From Adiantum capillus-veneris (lineage: Eukaryota; Streptophyta; Polypodiopsida; Polypodiales; Pteridaceae), in the NCBI GenBank assembly GCA_014529385.2, contig CM043959.1, positions 51,573,253 through 51,637,252 on the forward strand: DNA of 64,000 nt, read 5' to 3'. Both the position numbers and the translations under genes were made by a program. A model generated the notes under the pieces. It was not told where the DNA came from. It searched no databases and worked only from the letters and a program-made list of their open reading frames with translations. Positions 1 to 13,193 of this stretch are shown one piece after another. Position 1 is the stretch's first letter. Each line of letters begins with the position of its first letter.

Positions 1-212
1 TGAAGGAGTGAGTGACAAGTGGAAGGTCTCTCCTTCCTTGAAAATTTTAAGCCACTTCATATATAGTATAGATTTCAAAACTCAAGACATGTCTATCATT
101 AGATATACACAATTCATTTCAATGAGTGTCCACTATTTTATTTCAACCAATCAACATTTTTGACCTATCAAAAAATGCTTAAAAATACAACTCAATCTTT
201 TTTCTATTTTAG

Positions 213-1224
213 TCAGCAAAAAGAGAAAGCAACGCTATAGCCTTGCCCTTTGGGTAGGCCAAAAAAAGGGAGGACATCTCATTTTAGATCATTAAGTCCA
301 CTAACGTTTATGAATCCAACGCAACTCTCGAATTTTTTGAGACAGATAAACATTTAGATTCCAAGAAAACAATACAAAATGTCCACACTTAATTCAACCT
401 TCCAAATTTTGAGAGCCCCATGCTCCCTGGCGCATGGGGGCTCTGTGCTCTAGGCACTCACATTGGAGGCCGAGGTTCCTCAAGCCCCTTTTGCAAGAAA
501 CAAGGAAAACAAATGTCAACTATGTCATGGAGTTGTACAAAAGACAAATTACAATGCTTAGTAGTTGTTAATGCCTGGAAATAGGAAGAAAGTGTCATTG
601 CCATGTGGTCTAATTTCTTCCCCAATTCCAAAGCTTTACTAGGGTAAAGGGGTCACTAAAACCGGGCCCCTCTACTAGGACTCGTTGGCCGCTTTTGCTA
701 ATATGGATTTTCTCTAGTATTAGGATACACTAAAGCCAATGTTGGGTTGGTTAGCGCAGGGAAGGATTGCATCGTGGCCTGTAGATTGTGAATTCGAGTC
801 GATGTGGTGCAATGGTTCAAATTTCACCCCTCACTGGCTTCTTTTCACGACCTTTTTTTGTTACACATGAAATTTTGTTTGACGTCCTGCATGCTGTCTG
901 CCTTGCCGTTTTCTAGATAGCCTTAACCTGGCCCCTTTACCCTAAGGCCTGAAGTAGGAACGAAGAGCACAATTGCTCATTGGAGGAGGAGGGTCAAAAC
1001 ACTTTACATCCTCGAGGAGGTTCAAGACTTTTGAAAAAAATTGAAGTTTTCAACGTTACTCGCACCCATACTTTGTTTTTTGGCCTACCCCTTAGTGATG
1101 GTTTCCCTTTATGCTAATGAAAAAGAGATTATTTTTTTAAAAATCCATTTTTTTTTAAATTAACACTTTTTGGCCTGCCCACATGGCTAAGGCCATAGTG
1201 TTTTTGTTGGTGAAAAAGTATCGA
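213..1224. repeat. Candidate fold-back/MITE-like element with degenerate inverted ends
   Basis: A segment near 225-268 (containing CTATAGCCTTGCCC and GGGTAGGCCAAAAA) reappears inverted at about 1166-1210 as TTTTTGGCCTGCCC...GGCTAAGGCCATAG. A third, partial plus-strand copy starts near 1076 (TTTTTTGGCCTACCCC). A second inverted pair lies inside: TAGGGTAAAGGGG at about 642-655 against CCCCTTTACCCTA at about 924-937. The pairs do not share one centre and match only about three quarters by eye. A decayed non-autonomous DNA transposon is plausible but not shown: no target duplication was found. Confidence 0.35.
733..866 (+). mobile_element. Possible tRNA-derived SINE-like segment
   Basis: TTGGTTAGCGCAGG near 740 resembles an RNA polymerase III box A. 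GAATTCGAGTC near 791 resembles a box B at about tRNA spacing, and GGTTCAAATTTC near 814 is a second box-B-like match. A T-run follows at about 858. No tRNA fold was verified and no second copy is in the window, so this is a weak call. Confidence 0.25.
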
Positions 1225-1380
1225 GATTGGGTAGACATGTTGGGTGCTTCCCATGATCATGCATGCCTAATGTTTCTCGAAGCTGTGGGCGATGTGGATA
1301 GAATCACCAAAAGCTAGAGCCCAGAAGGGAACACTCAAGAAGACAGAGAACTCAAAGCGCGGAACAGGGCTGTGGCCACC

Positions 1381-1384
<4 letters not shown>

Positions 1385-1424
<40 letters not shown>
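1385..1424. repeat. (GA)20 microsatellite
   Basis: Uninterrupted GA dinucleotide array of about 40 bp. Open frames reading Ser-Leu or Arg-Glu repeats here are artefacts of the array. Confidence 0.98.
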
Positions 1425-1428
<4 letters not shown>

Positions 1429-1668
1429 CGTCTGATCAATTTTGAGTAAGCTTTGCTCTCTATCACTTTTCTCATCTCTCAATCATGCATGATGATGTGA
1501 GGGACTGGAGTCGTAAGGGAAAGCTGCAAGACTTCGGGCAGTGTAAGGGGCTCATGAGTCATGAAAGCAATAGGAGGGTTGTGGAGCCGGGAGAAGGGAC
1601 ACAAGCAGCAGAGGTGCCGATTTATATTAGTAGGGACTCATGGGAAAAGAAAAGCACTGCCTCCTTTT

Positions 1669-1671
<3 letters not shown>

Positions 1672-1733
<62 letters not shown>
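1672..1733. repeat. (AG)n microsatellite, about 62 bp
   Basis: Uninterrupted AG/GA array. With the array at 1385 it is one of only two GA-on-plus arrays in the first 10 kb; the others there read CT on the plus strand. Confidence 0.98.
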
Positions 1734-1736
<3 letters not shown>

Positions 1737-2344
1737 TCAACTGAATTGTCCTCTGGATTGAGTCTCACTGTCTACATGCATCTTTCACAACCTGATCAAA
1801 CCGTCAGCTCGCCAATGGTTGTTCGTGCCCATAGACAACATACCCAAAGCTTCCAGCCGCTCATGCCAGTTTGCAATTATGTGATGGAGCTTTTGGAGCT
1901 GCTTGAGAACTCCCCTCTTCTGAAACAATTATCTCACGCACCTCAGTCCAAGCAAATCTGCCTATATGTATATATTGAACGAGCCTTCGACTCCTTGCTA
2001 TATATAGCTCAAGGCTCCAATAACTCAGCTAGCAACGCACCCCTGCAACCTAAGCAAACTGAAGGTGTAGTCCATAGCTCGAGAGTCCACCTCACTTGCA
2101 GATTGCGCCATGGGGTGTCTGAGGGGACGACCATCACAACCTTTATATGAGCACGCTAGCAGTAGAAGATCATGCCATGCAGAGGTTTTCTCACTTCATG
2201 AATATTAACATGGTCGGGAGTTGAAGGAATGCGAACATGGCCGGGAGGGCGAGCAGGTGGGAGAGATGAGAGGGGAGTGATAAAGCCGAGGGCCAAAGAG
2301 GATGTAGGTGATTAATTGGCTAGAAAACCCTTATCCAAAGTCAA

Positions 2345-2347
<3 letters not shown>

Positions 2348-2394
<47 letters not shown>
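2348..2394. repeat. (CT)n microsatellite, about 47 bp
   Basis: Uninterrupted CT array between unrecognised unique sequence. Confidence 0.98.
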
Positions 2395-2396
<2 letters not shown>

Positions 2397-2841
2397 GTGG
2401 TTAGCTGTAGCAGGCTGTGTGCTGATGGGCACTGTGGAGGGTTACAGAGTTTTGTGGCGGGCCCCTTGGCGAGGTCCTAGACTCGAGCCTTGCCAAGTTA
2501 TGATGAGGGAAGTAGTAGAGTCATCAGGTTAACGATTGTGGTGGGTAGATCAGTGTCCGAACAAAACGGAGGTTAAGTGTAATCCATTCTACTCTCAATA
2601 ATTTGAAGGTGGGAAAAACCTAGAACTTTTGGAGGCTTTTAGTGTATTTGATGATGAGCGCAGCACAACCCCTGCCGTCGTCCCGATCTCAGCCCCTGCC
2701 TCTTGCGTCGCAGCCCCCTCCGCCTTGCCATAGCTTTCTCTGCCCTCCTCAACCTCATGCCCACCTACACCACCTTTTACATTCCCAAGGTCACCTCCGA
2801 CACCTGCTCTGCCCAGGCGCCAGCATCTTGACATCAGATGT

Positions 2842-3240
<399 letters not shown>

Positions 3241-3664
3241 GGCCCTAATTTTCGGAGCAGCTCACATTAGTGGGAATCTTCAGAGATGCGCACTGGTTAA
3301 TCAAACAGGAAAAGGAACTGGTCGCCATCTGGCGGGCGCGTGTCAGCGCACTGATTTTTTTTTTGGCAGGCATCGCAGGTGAGCTGACTTTTGTGTATGT
3401 CGTACAGTCGAGGCAGAGGCGGACTCGTTGCAGTCAAGGAATGCAGTTGCGCAGGGAGTTAGGGGGAGGAGGAGGATATACGTCTGATCTTTCTCTCTCT
3501 AGTGCAGGCAGCAACATTGCAACTCTCGACACAGTGCGCGACAGGCTCTAGATGGGCAAGCCCGGATGCATCCAGAAGCTTCTGTGGCTTGTGTCCAGCG
3601 TTCACAAGACATCATGCGCACCATCCCTATGCCTACATAGACGATGCCAGGCCTGCTATCCGTG

Positions 3665-3671
<7 letters not shown>

Positions 3672-3755
<84 letters not shown>
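3672..3755. repeat. (CT)n microsatellite, about 84 bp
   Basis: Uninterrupted TC/CT array. Several open frames (Ser-Leu or Arg-Glu repeats) cross it and are not credible genes. Confidence 0.98.
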
Positions 3756-3758
<3 letters not shown>

Positions 3759-4149
3759 TCTTGACAGGGTACATGCCTGCATCCTTCGTCTGCTCGAAAA
3801 CTACGCACTGTAGAGCACGATGGTGTTATAGATAGAAAAGCAAGCGACGGGGGCGTTTGTGCAAGGTAGGTTGAAAGCCATGCACAATGGTAGAAGGCGT
3901 ATGTCTCTACTTGCATGTTCTTTCTCACGAGGGGAAATTCAGACGTAAGACAATGACAACGCAGGCGAGAGTATGCTGCACATTTTGATGCAACCCCGAG
4001 GTGCATTCAAGACGACATGCAAATAGAACAGAGCGTGTGCACCGACTCCAACTATGAGACGACTGTTCATACTTAAGATATTGAGGGAATCTGCACAGGA
4101 AATTAATTAATGGGGTGTCGAATGGACCCAGTATGGGCTAAACTAATAC

Positions 4150-4282
4150 TAAGATTGTATCAGTTTGCTCTCATCGACCGTTTTGGCCTTTTGAAGACAG
4201 TTAAGATCCACCAAGCAAATTTGTATCAGTTTGCTCTCACCGATCATTTTGGCCTTTTGAAGACGTTTAATATGACATTTCA
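4150..4282 (+). repeat. Second copy of the paired ~75-bp unit
   Basis: The segment TTGTATCAGTTTGCTCTCA...TTTTGGCCTTTTGAAGAC occurs twice in tandem (about 4155-4200 and 4222-4265), followed by ATGACATTTCATTTTCTCT and a CT array. This is the arrangement seen at 2895-3031, so unit pair and microsatellite were probably duplicated or transposed as one block. Confidence 0.75.
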
Positions 4283-4409
<127 letters not shown>

Positions 4410-4592
4410 CTTGTGCAAAAGTGTGATGTCTTGGAAGTTGAAGCATTTCTTGATGTTGATCTTTACAAGGCACATGTAGTTTGGTTCTTGAGTGGTACAA
4501 TCCGAATTGATGGTATTTTCAATATTATTGCCATAAGTCAACATTAAGAATCTTCAATGGGTGCTTCGTAACAATTAATCGTCATGTGTGTC

Positions 4593-4611
4593 GTTTGCAT
4601 GCATGCATGCA

Positions 4612-4642
<31 letters not shown>
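4593..4642. repeat. Compound (GCAT)n(GT)n(GA)n microsatellite
   Basis: Four GCAT steps run into GT and then GA. On the minus strand this reads CT then CA, the same polarity as the other compound arrays. Confidence 0.95.
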
Positions 4643-4800
4643 TATCACGTGTAATTCTTAGGTTAAGGATCTTGTTTTGATTCTTAAAGATATGTAAACC
4701 TACTAGGAAAATGTCTTGGTTTGCTTCTCGGAGTGAAGTCCATGACTTGGAGAACTTTGATTGTAAAATGTGCACTTCATCGCTATCGAAAGCAGCTAAT

Positions 4801-4801
<1 letters not shown>

Positions 4802-4832
<31 letters not shown>
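4802..4832. repeat. (CT)n microsatellite, about 30 bp
   Basis: Uninterrupted short TC/CT array. Confidence 0.97.
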
Positions 4833-4837
<5 letters not shown>

Positions 4838-7178
4838 GTAGCTCGAACTAGGCCTATGTTTTGCTCTATTTTTTCTTGTTTGATGTGGGTTCCAGCTTTA
4901 TAAGATGTCACACCTCTTTGAATATAGCTCCTTGTGGTAGGCCTTGTGATTTTATCACTTGTTTTTTTGGCATCCAAGTTGTTGTTCACTCGTACGTCAA
5001 TTGCCAACATATATATTTAGGCTTCAACAGACAATGGAATCTTCGGAGATACTCCATAACGAAATTGGCAAATCAAGTGGCATCCCATTTGCCAACTGCC
5101 CGCCTCCCTCCCCCGCCTGCCACATCAAACCCCATCAAACGTTTCCTTTGAGCTCAAGATGGGTATCCTTCGAGATTCCACCTATACTAATGGGTCAGAA
5201 TTGTGACCACATACATACTAGCACCTACTCGGTCTAGACGTTGTCATTAACCGGAATCTCACGAGATCCCCTAAACAGCCTCTCTCTCTCCTCTCTCTTC
5301 GCCCGCGTGCTCAGAAGCTCCATCGCGACTCAGGGCAGACTCCCCCTCCTCTGGCTCTGCACGTGCCAGGTCGCCTCTTGCTTGAACGCAATCGCCTGCA
5401 CTCGCCTCCATTGCGACCTCCACTCAGATCGGGCCATGGACCACAACTTTGAACGGGCATGCCTAGATGACCAGACAAGTGAGAACAATGGCTTTGAAAA
5501 TGCAGGTGTTTTTTCTGAGTGTGATGCATGTATGGAGAATGGGGACAAGCACACAGGCATGAAGAAGCAGGTTTTGGTGGATGTGATGGCGATCATGAGC
5601 CCTTAGCGTGGACAAAACATAATGCAAGCACTGCATCCACTCAGGCCCTCTTTGAAGAGGATGAAGCAGAGGGAGAAGTGCAGAGTGCCAATCCTTTTGT
5701 TGTTTCTCGACCAGCGTTTGGGGGCATCTTTTAGGGTCATTTCTCCCCCCAGCAATTGTACGCACAGCAAAGCCTTCTGTCACTAGTAAGCTTGCATCTG
5801 CTCCACGAAAGACGCCATGCTCATTGGACCCCCGTCGGCACTATCTCACCCGCTCCAATTCACTCTGTATCCTCCGTGACTCCCTCATAGAGTGCAATGG
5901 CGTCATGAGGGAGCACTCACTATTCTCTCTCTCTCGCTCGCGACGACTGTAGTCCCTCTGTCCCCTCCACGTGCCATCTCTGAAGCGGACCTCCGCCCTC
6001 ACCTTTTCCTTTGCTCTCGTTTCCCCCTTGAAGGTTTGGGAGCATCTTCCCAGATTCTGCTTAATTCACCTCCTTCCCAAAATTGGAGACGCCTGCTGGC
6101 AATATACAACCACGAAGTGTTACATTTGCATGTCCATCTGTTGGTGGTTGATATTAGTCCAAATTGCATCGAAAGAGTGACCTATTTTTCTATTTTCTTT
6201 CGAATGGCCTAGTTTCCCTCCATGCCCAAGGCGTGGCTAGCATGTGTTTGTTTTTCTGTGATGCCTCCGTCACTCCACCTCTTGGGCACGAAGCACACTT
6301 GCAACAAATTGTGCAAGTTTTTATAAGGTCACGTAGACTCACGTTGGCATTCTGAAACAAGAAAAATGAAAAGGAACCCAAGGGGGGCACTTCCCTTACC
6401 TTTGAGGCTCAGATTGTAATTTTATCTCTCTCTCATTAATGCAAGCATATTTTTCAAACAAACAAAGACACACTGCCCAAAAATAAAAAACTCAACTCGG
6501 AACATGTCAAGTTTGGAACTTGTTGCGCACAAGTTGCAAACTTTCTCCAAATTTAAACAACCTCCAAGATGCATTTTGAAAAGAAAAACTTGTTGTTTCC
6601 ATAGGAATAGGCACGGACCTCTGCTTGGGTTGCAATTCGGCCAGCGAAGACCCTCTTCATCTTTTGAAAGATATGAGAGGTCTAGTGAGTAAAGTTTGCA
6701 AATGGATGCAAAAGACTTGGAAGATCTGCTTCTTCTTCAAGAAAGACTTAATTCTAGGAGGAAAGGTGTACAAAAATCAAGCTACTCTTGTTTGCACTTG
6801 CCTTGGGATAGATGTAAAACATCTATAGCTTCTCCAAATATGTGTCGCTAAAGTAGTGAGCGGCAATGGCTCCTAGAAGCTAAAACAACATTGCTAGCCA
6901 TAGAAGAAGCCCAAATGCATTTAAATGCTAAGATGCTTTGCATCCTTGCATCCCCAATCAAGGTCTTTTTGTATTCACCATTGCATGAAAAGGACTCATT
7001 TTAACTTTTTGCTTCAATTACTACATCACCATCATAACCTGCAGATAATATCTCTCAATACATCAACCCTCCCAGTGCTCTAATGTACAACGAAGTGCCA
7101 TCGTTGTTGATGGGGACGTGAGAGAGAGCATGGAGAAGAATGCGTCCCCTAAGTTTGGACAATGGAACGGTCTCCTAC

Positions 7179-7180
<2 letters not shown>
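4833..7180. other. Low-information stretch with a few short frames
   Basis: GC content rises at about 5240-6060 (CT-rich, 5'-leader-like sequence) and falls afterwards. Apart from the weak frame at 5436-5734 I see no supported gene. Short frames at 5892, 6164, 6504 and 6625 have no recognisable motif. Confidence 0.5.
5436..5734 (+). pseudogene. Possible broken coding fragment, unknown protein
   Basis: An ATG in good context (gccATGG) opens a 56-codon frame rich in Asp, Glu, Asn and Cys that ends at 5606. The overlapping +1 frame then continues as an acidic stretch (EEDEAEGEVQSANPF) to a stop at 5734. Reading across the two frames would need one frameshift around 5560-5600. The amino-acid make-up is more protein-like than the surrounding CT-rich frames, but no family is recognised. 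It could be a captured exon or chance. Confidence 0.2.
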
Positions 7181-7214
<34 letters not shown>

Positions 7215-7226
7215 TACACACACACA

Positions 7227-7301
<75 letters not shown>

Positions 7302-7302
7302 A
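7181..7302. repeat. Compound CT/CA microsatellite cluster
   Basis: CT array, short CA stretch (about 7215-7227), second CT array (about 7234-7277), then CA to about 7302. The two CT-CA units look like a duplication of one compound array. Confidence 0.97.
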
Positions 7303-7581
7303 GTCTGGTCTGAGTTGTGGCTACAATTGCTCCCACCTAAGCCGTTAGCTCTTTACTGTCTAACTACCAAACCAAACTCTTAGTATCTCAAGCAAACCCA
7401 TGCGCACCTATTGCCTTGAGCACACATCTTCTACTACCAAGAACTTTCCACCAATGGACAGTGCTTGTTCCTTGTTTGCCTCCACATAATCATTAGTAGC
7501 TATTCTAATCAAGGTCTTGATCTTGGTCCCAATGACCCACCTCACCCTTTCTCTTTCTATGTATACTTGCTAGTGGTAGAG

Positions 7582-7582
<1 letters not shown>

Positions 7583-7660
<78 letters not shown>

Positions 7661-7666
7661 ACACAT
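7583..7666. repeat. Compound (CT)n(CA)n microsatellite
   Basis: About 44 bp of CT is followed directly by about 38 bp of CA, with one TACA interruption near the end. Confidence 0.98.
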
Positions 7667-7978
7667 GCTCGCAACATGTTGCTAGGCGTACAATTTTGAC
7701 TATTGCATGTCATTGAAAAACAATGGAATCACATAGAATCTGAACTACTTCACTCAATTTTCAAAGGCTCTTTAATGTGTCTATGGGGTAAGGAGGACGA
7801 CCCAACAGGAACTCAACAACTCAATTTTGGCGTTGATCCAACACGCCACGCAAATCAACCAAAAAACAACATGTGGAGGCTCTCCTTTCTCTATTTTTTC
7901 AAACTCCATTATAAAGAGTATAGATAATGGACTATTGAGTAGTAGCAAAGTCTAATGTGTGCCTTAGCGCTCAAGAAA

Positions 7979-8131
7979 AACCTAGGTTTAGTATAATTCC
8001 ACCTACAAATTTTCGCAACTATATCTAATGCACCTTGGAGGCCCTTGCCACATGACATAAGGAAAGGGCTTGGAAGGGGAGAGGGAGACCAAGGCCAAGA
8101 AAGAAAGAGACTGGATTGGGTTCCAAGAAAA

Positions 8132-8185
<54 letters not shown>

Positions 8186-8945
8186 AAAGGGCCACACACT
8201 TCTAAGATTCAATTTGAATGTTAGGACACCCACAACAGTTATAGGAAAAAACTTAGGTTTCATATAATCCCATCTACTTTTTTTGAGAGTTATCTCTATT
8301 TGTGAATGGCTTTTATCAAGTAGGAGGAAGCGGCTTGCCGGGAAGAAGAACTTGATAGAAATATAGTGTACTTGCAAAAATATTTGGGTATGTTTTCGAT
8401 CAGAGTGTACATATGTTGCATTGGTTGCAGAACCCTGTGCAAAGGATATGCCAAGGTCTGCATGTATTCTTTTTGAGTTAATTCAAATCAAGCTCTTAAG
8501 AGCATTTTTTAAAGAAATACTACAAAGGTTAGAGAACATAAATTACGCTTTAGAGGATCTACAAAGTGCAGAGAAGTTTAGTGCAAAAACCCTCAAATAT
8601 AGTAAATTTGCCTCTAATATATTTGAAAAAAAGTATGGTATAGCCAAATACTTGAAAATCCCTCAATTTAGTGTAATTTCACCTTCAAATTTTAAAATTT
8701 ATCTCTAAATTATAGATTTGAAGGTGAGAACTCGAGTATAAAAACCTTCAAATATAATCAAGGTGCCCCTAAAATTTCTCATATGTAGGTTTCCTAAGTT
8801 TTTAAGAGAAAGCACTATGCCTCAACTCGATTTAGTGTAACCCTGCGTACAAAATTTTGAGATTTCCCTTAAAAAATCTGATTTGCCTTTAACGCTTGAG
8901 AAAACCTAGATTTAGTGCAATCCCACTTACAAATTTTGAAATTCA
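7979..8945 (+). repeat. Degenerate repeats with core CTAGGTTTAGTATAATCCCAC
   Basis: A ~40-bp motif, roughly AACCTAGRTTTAGTRYAAT followed by CCCACCTACAAATTTTGA, recurs near 7979, 8244, 8655, 8822 and 8903. Between copies a second motif (AAAACCYTCAAATATAGT and variants) recurs near 8588, 8740 and 9010. The copies are strongly diverged. This may be an old satellite or the remains of one repeatedly duplicated element. Confidence 0.6.
8134..8181. repeat. (CT)n microsatellite, about 48 bp
   Basis: Uninterrupted CT array inside the region of degenerate repeats. Confidence 0.98.
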
Positions 8946-9353
8946 CCTTTGAATTCCAAGTCAACCCAAAGGCGAGAGCATTGAAAAAGCTCAAAGAAAT
9001 CTAGCATAAAAACCTTAAAAAATAGTCGAGAATTGTCAGAGTTCCCTCCCGTCATCCACCTTTGCCGTTTATTGGTGTATGCTCTTACCTTGGGCTTGCA
9101 CATCTTCTGCCTTGGATTCATTGGATTAAACTTTCCAAATTGCGTCAGCTCTCAATTTTGTCAATTCTCAATTTCGTAGATGTCGATTTTTTATTTTTGA
9201 TTCTCAATTGTGGATTTCGTTGATTGTCGCTTTGGCAATTACTGATTGTAAAACCAATGCTTATTCTCCCTCCCCTCCCTCTCTCCCTCTCTCTAGTGTC
9301 AGTGTGAGAGCCCTCTCACCCTCTCTCTCTCTCTAGCCAAGGAGAGCTTAGTG

Positions 9354-9356
<3 letters not shown>

Positions 9357-9433
<77 letters not shown>
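9357..9433. repeat. Compound (CT)n(CA)n microsatellite
   Basis: About 45 bp of CT is followed directly by about 31 bp of CA. Smaller CT runs precede it from about 9265. Confidence 0.98.
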
Positions 9434-9437
<4 letters not shown>

Positions 9438-10027
9438 ATGTCATGGGACAAAAAAAAGCTTAGCTAATGAGCTTTGCAGCTACATCTCTATTATGCCGCC
9501 CATCACATGATCACACAAACAGCTATCACAGTAGAAGCAAGTATTTGGCCTCTCTGCCAAAGGCACGATACGAGTCGCCAAGGCTACCCCATACTCCCGA
9601 GTGTGGTGAGTACAGTTAAAATATCCTCGTAGCTAATGACCATAACTACGGTATAGGAAAATCTTCTGAGGAGGTAGAAATTGGGCTAACAGATATAGCC
9701 GATCTGAAAAACCAGGCTTTATGGAATGCTCGATATAATAATACTTAGGCCCTAGACCCACTGCTTCAGTAAGCATCGCCAATTGGATATTATTCTTGAA
9801 ATGTTCACGACCCCAAAGTGTCACTCCGGTCACTCGGTCCTAATATGTCCACCACTTTGTTTGAGAAACAGAGGTTCCTAACTGCGGGAATAGATGTTGT
9901 TCATAAGAGAGTAATGTTGCTCGACGTATAGGTTCATTTGACATAAAGAGATGTGCAGTTGCTATGAAAAAAACCTGGTCATGACAGTAGGCCATAATAC
10001 ACCAAGGATGCAAAATATATGAAGAAT

Positions 10028-10712
10028 GCCAAACTTTGGAAATGATACTCTATACTTGGGGTTTTATATCTGACCAACCATCTCTAATAAAACCATTTTT
10101 TGAAATAGGAAAGTGTGCCTAATATGGTGTTGTCTCTCACACTTTAAAAGGTGTTTTTTTTCACACTATTGTGCGGGTGGAAGCCTTGCATAGGGCATGG
10201 ATAGCATGTATAAATACCTACTGTGTATATAAACCCAAGACCTCATACAGCTTACTAGCTATGAGTCTAGAGACCTTGGTATGAATATGGGAATCATTGC
10301 TATTTAAATTTTACCTTGGGGTGATGTAGTCTGTGTGACCGGGCTTTACATTTAAATTAAAACAAAATAGTTGAAAACCACTTACTCTGGAATGATACTC
10401 GAGATTTGTTTGTTTAACCAACCATTTAGAATAAAAACAGTTTATTAACTCCTGAGACTTATTATGATTTGGAAAGTTTTCCCAAAAAAATATCATATAC
10501 TCATAGTGTAGAAAGGTGTTTTACACTAAGGAAATGCTAAAACTTAAGGTCAGGCTAGGATAGCAGATAAAAATACCTACTGGGGTGAAAATACCCGACA
10601 TCGAATATAATCGCTTCTAGTAGATAAAACGGGGCTTTGAATATGGGAATATATGCTATCTTATACCTTAGGGTGAGGTGGACTGTCCGACTTGGCTTCA
10701 CATTGTTTGGTC
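10028..10712 (+). repeat. Degenerate tandem duplication, ~340-bp unit
   Basis: Unit 1 (about 10028-10345) and unit 2 (about 10366-10712) share the same ordered words. These are GGAATGATACTC or GGAAATGATACTC, AACCAACCAT, AAAGGTGTTTT, TAAAAATACCTACTG or TAAATACCTACTG, TTTGAATATGGGAAT or TATGAATATGGGAAT, ACCTTRGGGTGA, and a final GGCTTTACA or GGCTTCACA. This is a diverged head-to-tail duplication of unknown origin. Confidence 0.6.
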
Positions 10713-10904
10713 TCAGTACAAATCTTTAATTTTCTGTAAGCGTGGCTTGTGGTCCTTCTTGCATCTACTGCACGCCACCGCTTAGGTTTTTGAGGAAAGG
10801 TCTGCGATGACAGTCTTCCCCGCCATTTTTTCTTGAGCAGTAGGTGTTGATATTGTGTAATCTTACCTGCTAAACCTCTGAATTCTGCCTCCGGATCTTA
10901 CGCT

Positions 10905-11021
10905 ATGGGGGATACTGGTGTACGTGCCTGGACTAACGTCCTCGATTGTGGGCATAACCTGTCCAACTCAATTGTCTCGTCTGCTGCAGAGGAGTATCAA
11001 CTATATAAACATGGCTTCTAA
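10905..11021 (+). CDS. Small ORF, 38 codons, doubtful
   Basis: An ATG frame starting MGDTGVRAW ends at TAA just before a donor-like AAGGTGAGT. A second small frame starts at 11124 (MPKKSEK) and runs to a CAG|GTTAAC. These could be relics of host exons or chance; no family is recognised. Confidence 0.12.
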   Translation: MGDTGVRAWTNVLDCGHNLSNSIVSSAAEEYQLYKHGF

Positions 11022-12708
11022 GGTGAGTTATCATACTCACATAGCTGCGTCTCTGTTATCATTTCTCTGCGTGTGTAAGTTCAAAACTGTGCGTATTCCA
11101 TCTACTGGTTGTTGTGGCTCAAACATGCCGAAAAAATCCGAGAAAGCCATTGTGGAGGCGTCATCGTCTCCTAATCTTCAGGTTAACAGAAATTTTCTGT
11201 CTTGCTCTAGGGAATTTCTTTAAACACTGTGTAGCTTTGCTGAGACTGTTTTTTGGGAAATTTAAAAAAAAAAACCAATTAAATCGTTTCCGGATGCTGA
11301 GCTTTCATGTGTAAAAGGTGTAAGAGGAGATATAAGATTGGCTTGCTTTGTCATCGATGCAAGTTATGGTTTTGCTTTGACTTATGTGGTATGGGTCCGT
11401 GAAATCAGTGGAAGGGGAAAGAAAAAACTGGTTTTGTATGTTATATCCTTTTTGGAGGGGATTAGTCTGACACTGTCGGCTATGGAATAAAATGACTTGA
11501 GCATGTCTAATGGCATGATTATGGAGAGGAATGCATTGGAAAAGGTAAAGTTAGCTGGGTTTATTCAACTGTTTAATGTATGTCTCGCTGGTCTTCACAT
11601 AGAGCCAAAAATTCACAAATATCTAAAAAAATAAGCTAAAAATAGTGTGCATGTAATGTCGGAAACCTATGTCTGCTGTAAAAATAAGGAGTCAGAGTAC
11701 AATTTTTTACATGTGCTGACCTCAGACTGAATAGACTCAGAATACAGGTACCGAATTTTTGGAATGAAGAGACTTTGAATAAATTAAAGGATGTTTTCTG
11801 ATTCGCTGACCATATTGGATATTGACCTTTTCTTGTGTCAAACTGAAATTATCTCTTACTCTAGAGACTGGCAAGTGTTATTCTTTTGACTAATGGTGTT
11901 TGTTTTTGTAAAATAAACAAAAAAATAGATATATAACCTGGTTCTGGAATCTGACTCTTACTGGTAAGGGAAGTAGTGTGAATGGCTCAAGTTAAACTAA
12001 GAACTACCTGGTTTTTTTTTAATGATGATGGTAATATGTCTGGTTGCCGTAAAAAGTGCTGTAAAACTGGTTTTTCTAAGGAATAATCTGGAAAAAATTT
12101 TAAAAAATAGAAAAATGGGGAGACTGCTAGGTATAAGAGAGGTTGACTGCGAAGGGAAGAGGATTGTATGGTACTTAAAGGAAAGGAATTGTATATATGG
12201 GTGATGATGTTATGTTTTGTTAAAAAACTACTCATTAGATATAATGTACTCTTGAAAGGGATACTGCAGGAAGAAAAAAATATACCAGAAATTCACAAAA
12301 AAATGAGCCGTAATGATCTTATAAAGTTGAAAAGATATTTTGGTTTATTGTAACACTACTTTGCTAAGGTCCTTTTTAGTAAGAGGAAAGTCCCTTGACT
12401 GTTTCACTGTCTAGTTCTGGTACCTATTCTATTGAACCAGCTGTAGATTATTATGAGGGCACTTAATACAGGTTTTGGAAATGGTGTCCTGTTGTCTGAT
12501 ATTTGGTTGGTAGACCACGTGTAGGAGAAAATTTTGGTTTTACATATTGACTTAACTGGTGCTACCATTTTACATCACCTACTAGTAAGATCGAATTGTT
12601 TTTTAGAGCAATTGCCTATCTCACTGAATCGTCTAAAAACTATTTTATATTTACTTAGTACTAGCTTACGATAGGTTGCTCTTTCTCTAAATCTTTATAA
12701 AGCTGAGA

Positions 12709-12795
12709 GTGGCAACACATACTGGATTGTTTAAGAATGGCAACACTTACCGGATTGTCTATAGAGCTAAAGTGTGGCAACACATACCGGATTAA
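12709..12795 (+). repeat. Three-copy short tandem repeat
   Basis: GTGGCAACACATACYGGATT occurs at about 12710, 12738 (as ATGGCAACACTTACCGG) and 12774, with spacings of about 28 and 36 bp. The spacers between copies are variable. Confidence 0.85.
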
Positions 12796-13172
12796 GCTGG
12801 TTGCAAAGTTACTTGGTCTTTTATACATCTCATACTATGAAGTTTAGTGATAGTGTTAGGTAACTTACCATTACTTCAACTTGTGACTGAGGTCTGAAGG
12901 TCTTGGTTGGTTTGAACCTCGGCTATTCAATAGAATTTGCTGGTCTTCATCTGCTGGCTTCCTGATTTCACTCAAGTATATATTAACTGATTCGCACCTA
13001 ACATCTTGCAGTATATATATAAAAGCTTCTAGTAGTTGGTTTTTAAGGCCTTGGTATTGTAAGGAAAGTCATGTTATTCCCTTTAACTGATCTTTGCTGG
13101 TGAATCTTTTGTCGTTTCTTTTTCGGACAGGTCTGAGTCTGGTCTAAGGACTGACTCGTCTAGGGCTTTATG

Positions 13173-13193
13173 ATATATATATATATATATATA
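13173..13193. repeat. (TA)n microsatellite
   Basis: About 20 bp of alternating AT. Confidence 0.9.

Larger units (their letters stand above)
1..1384. other. Gene-free stretch at window start
   Basis: No frame of convincing protein character is seen on either strand. The stretch is AT-rich and contains a candidate fold-back element (about 213-1224) with a tRNA-like segment inside it (733-866), both listed separately. The rest is unrecognised. Confidence 0.6.
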
